Of a stretch of 64,000 nucleotides of DNA, positions 33,301-41,499 are shown piece by piece. Origin of the DNA: JACQGZ01 sp036004665 (GTDB lineage Bacteria; Sysuimicrobiota; Sysuimicrobiia; Sysuimicrobiales; Humicultoraceae); assembly GCA_036004665.1 (NCBI GenBank), contig DASYRG010000003.1, positions 16,325 to 80,324 of the forward strand, read 5' to 3'. The notes under the pieces are model-generated. The model saw only the letters and a program-made list of their open reading frames with translations. It ran no database searches and was not told the DNA's origin. A program made the translations under genes and the position numbers. Position 1 is the stretch's first letter. Every line of letters begins with the position of its first letter.

Positions 33301-34777
33301 GAGTTTCGGTGGCGAGATCGCCAAGGTGGAACTAGCGAAGGAAGCGGCGCAGGCGGTCATCGACCTGATGGGGGAGCGGGACCTCATCGGGGTCATCGCT
33401 TTCGATCAAGACGCGCACTGGCTGGTCCGTCCCGTTGAAGCCGGCCGGCGGGCGCAGATCCTCTCGCAGGTCTCCCGCATCACCGCGGGCGGAGGCACGA
33501 ATCTCTACCCGGCCCTGCAGGAAGCCTTCCTTGCACTGAAGAGAGTAGGAGCGAAGGTGAAGCACGTCATCATCCTCTCCGATGGCCAGACCGACCCAGG
33601 GGACTTCGAGCGGCTGGTCGGGCGGATGGCCCGCGCCAAGATCACTGTCAGCAGCGTGGCGATCGGGGGCGACGCCGACCGCGAGATCATGCGCGACCTC
33701 GCGGCCTGGGGGGGCGGCCGGTTCTACTTCACGCGCGACCTCTACACGATCCCCCAGATCGTCACCGCGGAGGCGGTGCTGGCGACGCGGGCCTATCTGA
33801 TTGAGGAACGCTTCCGCCCGCTGAGCGCGCCGGGCTCGCCGCTGCTGGCTGGAGTACTCCCGCTGCCGGCGCTGCGCGGCTACGTCGCCACCGCCGCCAA
33901 GCCGTCGGCCACGCTCCATGCGCTGACCGCCCAGCAGGATCCGCTGCTCGCCACCTGGCAGATCGGGCTGGGGCGGGCCGCCGCGTTCACCTCGGACGCC
34001 GCGGCGCGCTGGGCGGTGGAGTGGTACGGTTGGCGGGGCGCGCCGGTCTTCTGGTCGCGGCTAGCGCGCTGGGTGATGGCCCCGCCGCAGCCTGCGCTGG
34101 ACGTCCACGCGGGGGTGGAGCGGGATCGCGTGCGCGTGGTGCTGGAGGCGCGCGACGCGGAGGGGAACCGCCTCCTCGACCTGGACGCCCGGGCGCAGAT
34201 CCTCGGCGCCGCGCAGCTTTCGCTCGTGCAGACCGCGCCCGGGAGGTACGAAGGTGACGCCGCGGTCCCCGCACCCGGCGCGTACCTGGTCAGCGTGGAG
34301 GCACGGCGGGGTGGGCGCCCTGCCGGCGTGGGGCGGGCCGCGGTCACCGTGCCGTATTCACCGGAGCTGATTCTCCCCGATGGCGGAGGCTCGGCCGTGG
34401 CGCGGCTCGTGGAGGAGACGGGGGCGCGCGTGATCACCGCGCCCGCGGATCTCGCCGCCCGACCGCAGGGCGGAGGGCGCCGGCAACCGCTCTGGCCGCT
34501 GCTGGTGACGTCGGCCCTGGGCCTCTTCGTGATCGACGTGGGGCTGCGACGGATGCCCGTGGTGAGAGACCTCCTCGTCCGCGCGGTCGCGGTCCTCGGC
34601 GCGTGGCTGCGCCGCCAGCCCCGCGCGCCGACCAGCGAGGATCATGAATACGACCTGGCCGACCAGTGGCGCCCCCCACCCGGCGAGGCCGAAGCCAGCA
34701 GCGACATGGAGGCCGCGGCGCGACTCTACATTGCGCGCCTTCGCCGCCAGCAGGATACCGATCGCACTCGCGAGTAG
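30344..34777 (+). CDS. Giant membrane protein with BatA-like N-terminus and three VWA domains
   Basis: Protein of 1477 residues. Residues 1-80 match the BatA/aerotolerance N-terminal region with two membrane helices (LWLLGALPLILLLHMLRARR, then LILILQLLAAAALALAAA). A first VWA domain follows with MIDAS D97-T-S-L-S. Membrane helices near 575-615 precede a second VWA (DLSDS, about 641), a GATase-like domain (about 850-960, VLYVAAQGE and RLLGGGLLAVGG) and a third VWA (DASGS, about 980). A C-terminal membrane helix lies near 1383-1400. All three MIDAS motifs are DxSxS. It looks like a fusion of a BatA-type protein with a VWA-GATase-VWA protein that are separate genes elsewhere. Likely partner of the MoxR ATPase. 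Confidence 0.85.
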   Translation: MSLSFGLPHALWLLGALPLILLLHMLRARRVPHTVSSTLLWERAARDLAARLPVRRLERSLILILQLLAAAALALAAAHPVLRLPGLSGPGLVLLFDTSLSMQARDVGSMQARDGGGGLTRFVAAQADARTLMDRAGAGQPVMVMAAAVAPRVITEFTRDRRATLEAIRRLAASDGPADLEAAVRAAVGQRVGGRAAQVVVFSDRRGPTLRNVVYRTFGGTADNLAVTRAGASPPSAGVTMLLTEVRNFGTQTRTAMMRVLWPSGAVESGVVRVPAGGAATRLWKGRGDGVARVELQSGDVLPADDRAAVVIGRARLPSVLLVSPGNPYLEAVLSVLPVRRAARTRTLRPEAWGAYDLVILDRTPPVTLPPGRFLVIGTVPEGLPLEVTGSKRSLTVLRSDDTHPLLRLVDLTGVRVEEAFTLRSRGGAVVAEGEAPLLWVHERPDRRVVVLPFDLLRSDLPVHPAFPLLMANAMEWLGPLRSIEAGTTVRLPATDGRMRLVDPSGRVHALIARDGAVTVPALERAGVYRLTGAGDEEPLVVVPATAVESDLRTTGSGGGRLRSEPGWRQVDAWTAPVLLALVLLVLEWMLWLRTLPGPLLRRRRPLLLLRLAVLTLILLSLAGLQMSRGGGDLSLIFALDLSDSVSPAERERAVGLMRSAARAGRPGDRFGLISFGERASVEEGLTSTPQFALSAPPSGLRTDAGAGIRAALGLLPPDGGRRIVVLTDGLDTEGGVARAAAIAAAAGVELAVVPLTVPSGPDARIDTLQLPSEVRVGERFDARVWVTALAQATGTLSLRAAGREVWRGPARLAEGSTLLRIPLQAASPGMLTYEAVLDVSPDELNGNNRAHGLLHVLGAPEVLYVAAQGESALPRWLRAQGVAVRAIGPEALPTTAAELGGIPAVVLDDLPAAALTPVQMRALAEYVRLLGGGLLAVGGPHAFGPGGYAGTDLEAVLPVSMDVRHRVAIPTMAVVLVVDASGSMGSFGGEIAKVELAKEAAQAVIDLMGERDLIGVIAFDQDAHWLVRPVEAGRRAQILSQVSRITAGGGTNLYPALQEAFLALKRVGAKVKHVIILSDGQTDPGDFERLVGRMARAKITVSSVAIGGDADREIMRDLAAWGGGRFYFTRDLYTIPQIVTAEAVLATRAYLIEERFRPLSAPGSPLLAGVLPLPALRGYVATAAKPSATLHALTAQQDPLLATWQIGLGRAAAFTSDAAARWAVEWYGWRGAPVFWSRLARWVMAPPQPALDVHAGVERDRVRVVLEARDAEGNRLLDLDARAQILGAAQLSLVQTAPGRYEGDAAVPAPGAYLVSVEARRGGRPAGVGRAAVTVPYSPELILPDGGGSAVARLVEETGARVITAPADLAARPQGGGRRQPLWPLLVTSALGLFVIDVGLRRMPVVRDLLVRAVAVLGAWLRRQPRAPTSEDHEYDLADQWRPPPGEAEASSDMEAAARLYIARLRRQQDTDRTRE

Positions 34778-34787
34778 TCAGAGGTCC

Positions 34788-35834
34788 ATGCGGATCACCC
34801 CGTTCGACCCCCGGGGGGCGACCGACCGCGAGTATGCGGCCGCGGCGGCCTTCCAGAACACCATCCGGGCGGAGGTCCTTCCGGACGATCCGCCGATCCC
34901 CCTCGAGGAGCGGGTACAGGGCTGGCGGAACATGCCGCCGTTCGTCCGGGTGTGGGCCTGGAATGTCTGGCATCCCAGCGGCGCGACCCTCATCGCCGCC
35001 GGGAACGTGAACTTTCTCGACAAAGAGGAGAACCGCCACCTCGCCCGGTTCGACATCGCGGTGCTGCCGGAGTTCCGCCGCCGGGGGCTGGCCCGCCGGC
35101 TGCTGGGACTGATCGCGGAGATTCCGCGGCAGCAGGAGCGGCGGCTGCTCATCGCGTCCACCCACGGCGCCGTCCCGGCGGGCGAGGCGTTCATGCGGCG
35201 GCTGGGAGCGCACATGGGGCTGGCGATCCATACCAACCAGCTCGACCTGCGCGAGGTGAACCGCGACCTGCTGCGCGTGTGGCAGGAGCGGGCCCCCGAG
35301 CGCGCCGCCGACTTCGAGATCGGCGTCTGGGAAGGAGAGCTGCCCGAGGAGGAGATCGAAGAGATCGCGGTGATGTTCGAGGCGATCAACCGTGCGCCCC
35401 GCGGCGACCTGGAGGAAGAGGACGAGCACTGGACGCCCGCGCAGATCCGCCAGTTTGAGAAGGCTGCCCGGGCGCGTGGGAATCAGACGTGGATGATGTA
35501 CGTGCGCGAGAAGGGGAGCCGGAGGATCGCGGGGTGGAGCGACGTGGCCTGGAACCCCAACCGCCCCGAGATCCTGCAGCAGCAAGGCACGGCGGTCTTC
35601 CCCGAATTTCAGAATCGCGGCCTGGGGCGCTGGTTGAAGGCGGCGATGCTGGAGAAGGTCTTGCGCGAGCGGCCCCAGGTGCGCTTCGTGCGCACCGGCA
35701 ACGCGGACAGCAACGCCCCCATGCTCAAGATCAACACTGAGCTGGGGTTCAAGGCCTTCCGGTCGCACTACTTCTGGCAGGTCGAGAGGGCGAAGGTGCG
35801 CGACTACCTGGCCAGCCCTGCCCCTACGCCCTAG
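34788..35834 (+). CDS. Tandem GNAT-domain acetyltransferase
   Basis: Protein of 348 residues with two GNAT folds in tandem. The first acetyl-CoA loop is in FDIAVLPEFRRRGLARRLL (about residues 86-104). The second is in GTAVFPEFQNRGLGRWLK (about 265-282), followed by RTGNADSNAPMLKINTELG. Double-GNAT proteins are common in actinobacterial-type genomes and acetylate small amines or antibiotics, but no substrate can be assigned. The 3' end overlaps the convergent HAD gene by 11 bases. Confidence 0.88.
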   Translation: MRITPFDPRGATDREYAAAAAFQNTIRAEVLPDDPPIPLEERVQGWRNMPPFVRVWAWNVWHPSGATLIAAGNVNFLDKEENRHLARFDIAVLPEFRRRGLARRLLGLIAEIPRQQERRLLIASTHGAVPAGEAFMRRLGAHMGLAIHTNQLDLREVNRDLLRVWQERAPERAADFEIGVWEGELPEEEIEEIAVMFEAINRAPRGDLEEEDEHWTPAQIRQFEKAARARGNQTWMMYVREKGSRRIAGWSDVAWNPNRPEILQQQGTAVFPEFQNRGLGRWLKAAMLEKVLRERPQVRFVRTGNADSNAPMLKINTELGFKAFRSHYFWQVERAKVRDYLASPAPTP

Positions 35835-36468
35835 CCTCGAACAGACCCACCAGCTCGGCGGGCTGCGCCAGAAGGTGCGCCGGCTCCGCCTCCCGCAGCG
35901 CGGCCAGGTCGAGGGCGCCCCAACCGGCGCCCGCGGTGACCATGCCGGCGCGACGTCCCGCCTGGATATCGACGGCCCCATCCCCCACCATCAGCGTCTC
36001 TCCTGCGGTCGCCTCAATCCGGCGGGCAGCCAGCAGCAAGGGCGCCGGGTCCGGCTTTGGAGCGGGAGCATCCTCTTCGCAGACCACGACGGGGAAGAAG
36101 CGCGCCAGCCGCAGCGACTCCAAGGTGCGCAGGGCCGTGGCGCGGATCTTTGACGTGACCACCGCCATGCGTACCTCTCGGGCAGCGAGCGCGGTGAGAG
36201 TCTCTTCCATGCCGGGGAAGGGGCGGATCAGGCTGTCGTGCAGCGCCAGATAGCGCTCATGGTAGCGTGCCGTCAGCGACTCGGCCTGGGCTTCCGACCG
36301 CGCCCAGAGGCGCATCCGGTCCAGAGCGGTCATCGTCCAGCCGCGCCGCATCTCCTCCGCCGTGGGGACGATGCCATCTTCGCGCAAGACCTGGGTCACC
36401 GCCTCGCGGATGAGCCGGGTCGTGTCGGCAAGTGTGCCGTCGATGTCGAAGAGCGCAGCCGTCAGCAC
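35824..36468 (-). CDS. HAD-superfamily hydrolase, phosphoglycolate-phosphatase-like
   Basis: Predicted phosphatase of 214 residues. HAD motif I is FDIDGTLADT with nucleophile and acid/base aspartates, motif II VVTSK, motif III the lysine of PAPKPDPAPLL and motif IV MVGDGAVDIQAGRRAGM. The cap domain is of the alpha-helical C1 type (about residues 15-85). Gph/PpaX-like enzymes hydrolyse 2-phosphoglycolate or pyrophosphate; the substrate here is not certain. It is convergent with the GNAT gene and divergent from the MFS gene. Confidence 0.9.
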   Translation of the reverse strand: MLTAALFDIDGTLADTTRLIREAVTQVLREDGIVPTAEEMRRGWTMTALDRMRLWARSEAQAESLTARYHERYLALHDSLIRPFPGMEETLTALAAREVRMAVVTSKIRATALRTLESLRLARFFPVVVCEEDAPAPKPDPAPLLLAARRIEATAGETLMVGDGAVDIQAGRRAGMVTAGAGWGALDLAALREAEPAHLLAQPAELVGLFEARA

Positions 36469-36566
36469 ACAGGCAGGTTGGCGTCACTCCATCGGATGTC
36501 CTCCCCCGGCTCGGCGGGGATCACCGGCCCGTCTCGGCATCTCTGGTAGACTGGGGCGCGCCTTCG

Positions 36567-37832
36567 ATGGCTGAGACCTCTCCCTCCACGCCCGGCCCCG
36601 CAGCTCCGCTGTGGCGTCATGGCGACTTCATGAAGCTGTGGGTCGCCCAGACGATCTCCGTCTTCGGGACCGGCTTCACGCAACTGGCGCTGCCGTTGAT
36701 TGCGGTGACGGCCTTGGGCGCCACGCCGGCGCAGATGGGATTCCTGGGGACGGCGGAGTTCCTTCCTTTTCTCCTCCTGGGCCTGGTTGCCGGGGTTTGG
36801 GTGGACCGGTGGCCGCGTCGCCCGGTCCTCATCGTGGGAGACGTCGGCCGTGCGCTGGCCTTGGCGACCATCCCGCTGGCGGCCCTGGCCGGGGTGTTGG
36901 GGATGCCGCAGCTCTATGTGGTCGGGTTCCTCGCCGGGGTCCTCACCGTGTTCTTCGACGTGGCCTATCAGGCCTATCTTCCCGCGCTGGTGAAGCGGCG
37001 GCAGCTCGTGGAGGGCAACAGCCGTCTTGAGGCCAGCCGCTCCATCGCGCAGGTGTCCAGCCCGGGAATCGCCGGCGTCGTCATTCAAATCTTCTCAGCC
37101 CCCGTGGCCATCGTGCTCGACGCGATCTCGTACCTTGCGTCCGCGCTGTTGATCGGACGGATCGGGCAGCCGGAAGGGCGGCCCGACCCCTCCGGCCGGC
37201 GTCTCATGGTGGCGGAGGTGCGCGAAGGGCTGGGCGTGGTCTTCGGCAGCCGACTGCTGCGCTCGATCGCGGGATGCACCGGCACCTCCAACTTCTTCAG
37301 CCATGTCTGGGGGGTGCTCATCATCCTGTTCGCGGTGCGCGAGCTCAGCCTGACAGCCGCCACGATCGGCGTGGTCTTTAGCGTCGGGAACGTCGGAGCG
37401 CTCCTCGGCGCCTTCGTGGCGGGCCGGGTGGGACGGCGGCTGGGGGTAGGGCCCACGATCATCCTGACGTCGCTGGGCGCTGCGTTGGGGTTCGCCCCAC
37501 TGGTCTTTGCCACCCCGCGCACCGCAGTGCCGCTGCTCATCGCCGGCGGTCTCATCTCCGGTTTCTCCAATGTGGTCTACAACGTGACTCAGGTCAGCCT
37601 CCGCCAGGCCATCACGCCACAGCGGCTCCAGGGACGGATGAACGCGACGATGCGGTTTGTGGTGTGGGGGACGATACCCCTGGGGAGCCTGGCCGGCGGC
37701 GTGCTGGGCGAACTCCTCGGCCTGCGCCCGGCCATCACCGTCGGCGTGGCCGGCGGCCTGCTCGCCTTCGTCTGGGTGTTCTTCTCCCCCGTCCGCTCTC
37801 TTCGCCGGATGCCCGAGCCCATAGAAGAATGA
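36567..37832 (+). CDS. Major facilitator superfamily exporter
   Basis: Membrane transporter of 421 residues with about twelve hydrophobic helices. The segment FMKLWVAQTISVFGTGFTQ at the N-terminus and the loop GVWVDRWPRRPVLIVGDVGRA (split by the second-third helix turn) are typical of the MFS_3/enterobactin-exporter-like branch that includes macrolide and siderophore efflux proteins. The ATG is taken at 36567. A TAGACT (36547-36552) preceded by TG could be an extended -10. Substrate unknown. Confidence 0.85.
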   Translation: MAETSPSTPGPAAPLWRHGDFMKLWVAQTISVFGTGFTQLALPLIAVTALGATPAQMGFLGTAEFLPFLLLGLVAGVWVDRWPRRPVLIVGDVGRALALATIPLAALAGVLGMPQLYVVGFLAGVLTVFFDVAYQAYLPALVKRRQLVEGNSRLEASRSIAQVSSPGIAGVVIQIFSAPVAIVLDAISYLASALLIGRIGQPEGRPDPSGRRLMVAEVREGLGVVFGSRLLRSIAGCTGTSNFFSHVWGVLIILFAVRELSLTAATIGVVFSVGNVGALLGAFVAGRVGRRLGVGPTIILTSLGAALGFAPLVFATPRTAVPLLIAGGLISGFSNVVYNVTQVSLRQAITPQRLQGRMNATMRFVVWGTIPLGSLAGGVLGELLGLRPAITVGVAGGLLAFVWVFFSPVRSLRRMPEPIEE

Positions 37833-37841
37833 GCGCACGTG

Positions 37842-38141
37842 TCACGTGGGAAGCACCGGCGTGATGAACCAGTGTTCCGGCCGCGCGATCAGCGACGCCG
37901 GATTCGGGTCCATGGCGACGCGCTCGGGCGAGGCGTAGTAGGCGGCCTCCTTCGCCTCCCAGGGCTCGGGACCGTCATAGGTGAGGATCCAGACGAACTC
38001 ATTGCGTTCCCGAATCACCCAGGCGCCGTCGATGCGGTAACCTAGCCGGAGACGCAGCGGGTAGACTCCGGCGCTCCAGATCCGGACGAACTCGTCGAGC
38101 TTGCCCCGGTCGATCGTGTAGATCCGCAATTGGGATGGCAC
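37842..38141 (-). CDS. NIPSNAP-like small protein
   Basis: Protein of 99 residues resembling the NIPSNAP/ferredoxin-like alpha-beta fold. It has an N-terminal strand QLRIYTIDRGKLDEFVRIW, then YRIDGAWVIRERNEFVWILTY and the aromatic stretch EAAYYASPERV. GTG 38141 has GGAGG seven bases upstream; an earlier ATG at 38201 in the same frame lacks such a site. Function of NIPSNAP-like proteins in bacteria is unknown. It is convergent with the MFS gene (stop codons 10 bases apart). Confidence 0.7.
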   Translation of the reverse strand: MPSQLRIYTIDRGKLDEFVRIWSAGVYPLRLRLGYRIDGAWVIRERNEFVWILTYDGPEPWEAKEAAYYASPERVAMDPNPASLIARPEHWFITPVLPT

Positions 38142-38286
38142 GGTGGTCACCTCCGGGATCGGTCTGATATGAAGGAAAGGGCGGCCCGACCGCGCTGTCA
38201 ATCGGGCGGGCGTCAGGCGACGGCAGGCCCCGCTGCGCTCTCAGCGAACAAGAAATGCGCAGAGCGGTGAGAGGCAGGAGGGCGGC

Positions 38287-39447
38287 ATGGACCCGCTGAC
38301 CGAGATCTTCACGTTTGCCTCGCCGACGACCATCACCTTCGGGGCCGGTGCCCTAGGCCGGTTGGCCCAGGTCGTGGAACCGTGGGGACGGCGGCCGCTC
38401 GTGGTGACCGATCCGGGCATCGCGGCCTCGGGCATCCTCCAGCAGGTCCTGGAGGCGCTGTCGGCCGGGAGTCCCGCGGTCGAGACCTTCAGCGAGGTGG
38501 AGGCCAACCCGAGCAGCGAGACGGTGGAGCACGCCGCCGAGGCCTACCGCCGCGGCGACTGCGACTGCCTCGTCGCCGCCGGGGGTGGGAGCGCGATGGA
38601 CGTGGCCAAGGTTGCCGCCGCGCTGGTCAGCCACGGCGGACGGGTCCGCGACTACGAGGGCGTCGGGGTGCTCCCGGGGCCGACGGTGCCGGTCATCGCC
38701 GTGCCTACCACGGCCGGAACTGGGAGCGAGGTGACCACCTTCGCGGTGATCACCGACCGGGAGCGCAAGATCAAGATGGTCGTCGGCAGTTCGCACATCC
38801 TCCCGGTGGCCGCAGTGTGTGATCCGCTGCTGACGCTTTCGATGCCCCAGCCGCTCACCGCCGCCACGGGGATCGACGCACTCGTCCACGGCATTGAGTG
38901 CTACATCAACACCGTGGTGAACCCGCTGGCCAAGGCGCTGGCCCTGGAGTCCATCCGGCTGATCGGCCATGCGCTGCGCACCGCCTACGCGCAGGGCCGC
39001 GACCTGCAGGCGCGGCATGACATGCTCCTCGCCAGCACCATCGCCGCGCTGGCGTTCACGCGCACGCGGTTGGGGAACGTCCACGCCATGGCCCTCCCCC
39101 TCGGCGCGCACTTTGACGTCCCCCACGGCGTCGCCACGGGATTGCTCCTACCGTACGTCATGGAGTGGAACCTGATCGCCTGCACCGCCACCTATCCGCA
39201 GATCGCCTCCACCCTGGGCGAGAACATCGAGGGGCTGTCGCCGCGCGCCGCCTCCGAGATCGCGGTGGACGCCGTCCGGCAGCTGGTCGCCGACATCGCC
39301 ATTCCCGAGCGGCTGCGCGACGTGGGCGTCACCCGCGACGCCATCGGCGTCCTTGCGGACGATGCGATGAAGAGCGGCAACATCGCCGTGAACCCGCGTC
39401 TCACCCGGCGGGACGACATCGTCCACCTCTTTGAGCAGGCCTTCTAG
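38287..39447 (+). CDS. Iron-containing alcohol dehydrogenase
   Basis: Group III (Fe-dependent) NAD(P) alcohol dehydrogenase of 386 residues. The dinucleotide motif is AAGGGSAMDVAK, followed by VPTTAGTGSEVTTFAV. The metal ligands are expected in GIDALVHGIECY (D and H) and in NVHAMALPLGAHFDVPHG (two histidines). The family accepts many aldehydes and alcohols. GAGAGGCAGGAGG precedes the ATG. The next gene starts 17 bases before its end, so the two are probably functionally linked. Confidence 0.93.
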   Translation: MDPLTEIFTFASPTTITFGAGALGRLAQVVEPWGRRPLVVTDPGIAASGILQQVLEALSAGSPAVETFSEVEANPSSETVEHAAEAYRRGDCDCLVAAGGGSAMDVAKVAAALVSHGGRVRDYEGVGVLPGPTVPVIAVPTTAGTGSEVTTFAVITDRERKIKMVVGSSHILPVAAVCDPLLTLSMPQPLTAATGIDALVHGIECYINTVVNPLAKALALESIRLIGHALRTAYAQGRDLQARHDMLLASTIAALAFTRTRLGNVHAMALPLGAHFDVPHGVATGLLLPYVMEWNLIACTATYPQIASTLGENIEGLSPRAASEIAVDAVRQLVADIAIPERLRDVGVTRDAIGVLADDAMKSGNIAVNPRLTRRDDIVHLFEQAF

Positions 39448-40726
39448 CCTTCGGCTCCCCACGGCGCCGCCGCCGGGGATTGAACTCCCTCTGCCTGCCC
39501 TCCTAGAGGTACAGCAGACCTTCCTGCGGCCGCGGGTCGCGGACGTCGCCGCGGCCGTCCTCGACGGCCTGCGCCGCCTGGCCCCGCCGGTGCGAGGCCG
39601 CCGGATCGCGGTGACGGCGGGCAGCCGCGGCATCCGCGACATCGTCCCGGCGCTCTTCGGCGTATCTACCGCGCTGCGGGAGGCGGGGGCCGAGCCGGTC
39701 ATCGTCGCCGCGATGGGGAGCCACGGGGGTGGAACGGCTGAGGGACAGCGCCGCGTCCTCGCCCATCTGGGCGTCACGGAGGAGGCAATCGGCGCGCCGG
39801 TGCAGAGCGCCATGGAGGTGACTGAGCTCGGCCGCACTGCCGGCGGCTATCTCATCTACCTCGATCAGATCGCCGCCGCCTGCGACGGCATCGTGATCGT
39901 CAATCGGATCAAGCCGCACACCGCCTTCCAGAGTAATGTCGGCAGCGGTCTGATGAAGATGATGGCGGTCGGCCTGGGGAAGGCGCCCGGGGCGGCACAG
40001 GCGCACCGCCTCGGCCCCGCGTCGATGGCGCAGGCGATCCGCGAAGTGGCCGGGGGCCTCCTGGCCACCGGCCGCATCATCGCGGGTGTGGCGCTGGTGG
40101 AAAACGCCTACGATGAGACGGCCGCGGTGGAGGTGCTCGCCCCGCACGCGATCCCCGGCCGGGAGCCGGCCCTCTACGCGCAGGCACAGGAGTGGATGGC
40201 GCGGCTCCCCGTCGAGGAGGCCGACGTGCTCGTCATCGACGAGATGGGGAAGAACTTCAGCGGCACCGGCATCGACGTCAACATTATCGGCCGCTGGCGC
40301 CATGCGCAGATCCCCGACCCTCCCCGCCCGCGCTTCCGCCGCATCGCCGTCCTGCGGCTCGCCGCCGCCAGCGAAGGCAACGCCCAGGGGGTGGGGCTGG
40401 CCGACGTGATCACCGCCCGCCTGGCCGATGCCATCGATCTGGACGCCACCTACCTGAATGCTGTTACCTCCTCGCTGCCCGAGCGTGTCGTGCTGCCCGT
40501 CATCGCGCCGACCGACCGCGCGGCGATCCAGATCGCCCTCCGCACCGCGGGTCTGCAGGACCATGCGGGGGCGCGGGTGCTGCGGATCCCCAACACGCTG
40601 CACATCGATCGGGTCTGGGTCAGCGCTGCGCTGCTGCCACTGCTCTCCGGGCGTCCCGGAATCACGGTCGGGCCCAGCCGCCCGTGGGTATTCTCGGAGG
40701 CGGACGACCTGGAGGACCTCCCCTGA
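39431..40726 (+). CDS. LarA-like (DUF2088) protein
   Basis: Protein of 431 residues related to the N-terminal domain of lactate racemase LarA. Motifs: AVTAGSRGIRDIVPAL, AAMGSHGGGTAEGQ, ELGRTAGGYLIYLDQ, NRIKPHTAFQSNVGSGLMKM and DVLVIDEMGKNFSGTG. Known LarA proteins use a nickel-pincer cofactor; no larB, larC or larE homologue is seen in this window. Some DUF2088 proteins act on other hydroxy acids. The TTG start overlaps the dehydrogenase gene and lacks a clear Shine-Dalgarno, so the N-terminus is uncertain. Confidence 0.8.
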   Translation: MSRPSSLRLPTAPPPGIELPLPALLEVQQTFLRPRVADVAAAVLDGLRRLAPPVRGRRIAVTAGSRGIRDIVPALFGVSTALREAGAEPVIVAAMGSHGGGTAEGQRRVLAHLGVTEEAIGAPVQSAMEVTELGRTAGGYLIYLDQIAAACDGIVIVNRIKPHTAFQSNVGSGLMKMMAVGLGKAPGAAQAHRLGPASMAQAIREVAGGLLATGRIIAGVALVENAYDETAAVEVLAPHAIPGREPALYAQAQEWMARLPVEEADVLVIDEMGKNFSGTGIDVNIIGRWRHAQIPDPPRPRFRRIAVLRLAAASEGNAQGVGLADVITARLADAIDLDATYLNAVTSSLPERVVLPVIAPTDRAAIQIALRTAGLQDHAGARVLRIPNTLHIDRVWVSAALLPLLSGRPGITVGPSRPWVFSEADDLEDLP

Positions 40727-40728
40727 GC

Positions 40729-41499
40729 GTGGACGCCGTCGCCGCGATGCTCCGCGCCGCCCACGGGGCGGTGGCGCTGACGGGCGCCGGGATATCCACC
40801 GAATCAGGGTTGCCGGACTTTCGCTCGCCGGGAGGGCTCTGGACAGGCGTGGACCCGATGCGCGTCGCCAGCCTGTCGGCCTTCCGCCGGGATCCTGGGG
40901 CATTCTACGCCTTCTACCAGGATCGTCTCTCCCGGCTGGGAGGCGCGCAGCCCAATCCAGCGCACCGCGCCCTGGCGGACCTCGAACGTGCCAACCGGCT
41001 GCGCGCGGTGATCACGCAGAACGTCGAGGGCCTGCACCAGGCGGCGGGGTCACGGCACGTCCTCGAACTGCACGGCTCCCTGTGCTACGCGGCGTGCGCC
41101 GACTGCGGCGTCCGCACCGACATCGCCCTCCTCGCCAATGCGCTGGCGGCGGGCCGGACGCCGCAGTGCCCGGCGTGCGCGGGGCCGCTGCGGCCGGACG
41201 TCGTGCTCTTCGGCGAACTGCTCCCGCCCACCGTTTTTGCGGAGGCCGATGCGCTCTGCCGGGCCGCCGACCTCATGTTGGTCGTCGGCTCCTCCCTCAC
41301 GGTCACGCCCGCCGCCGACCTTCCCCAGACCGTGCTCGACGCCGGCGGCGTCCTGGTCATCGTCAACCGCGAGCCGACGCCCTACGATGTCGACGCCGCC
41401 GTGATCCTCCGCGCGGACGCCGGATCTGTCCTTCCGGCCATCGCGTCCCTGGCGGCAGGCGCCCTGCGCGAGACCGCCGAAGAGGAGCACCATGCCTGA
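40729..41499 (+). CDS. NAD-dependent protein deacylase, sirtuin family
   Basis: Sir2-type enzyme removing acyl groups from lysines with NAD. It has 256 residues from GTG 40729. NAD-binding motif ALTGAGISTESGLPDFRS, then TQNVEGLHQAAGS, catalytic histidine in LELHGSLC, zinc cysteines in CADC and CPAC, and FGELLPP and VVGSSLTVTPA. CTG 40723 (CTGA with the preceding stop) lies seven bases from GGAGG and is an alternative start; the GTG is 13 bases away. The end overlaps the MTA phosphorylase start by eight bases. Confidence 0.94.
   Translation: MDAVAAMLRAAHGAVALTGAGISTESGLPDFRSPGGLWTGVDPMRVASLSAFRRDPGAFYAFYQDRLSRLGGAQPNPAHRALADLERANRLRAVITQNVEGLHQAAGSRHVLELHGSLCYAACADCGVRTDIALLANALAAGRTPQCPACAGPLRPDVVLFGELLPPTVFAEADALCRAADLMLVVGSSLTVTPAADLPQTVLDAGGVLVIVNREPTPYDVDAAVILRADAGSVLPAIASLAAGALRETAEEEHHA

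Noticed and set aside
37830..37852. CACGTG repeats between MFS and NIPSNAP-like genes as a terminator
   Set aside because: The two palindromes are too short and lack a T tract.
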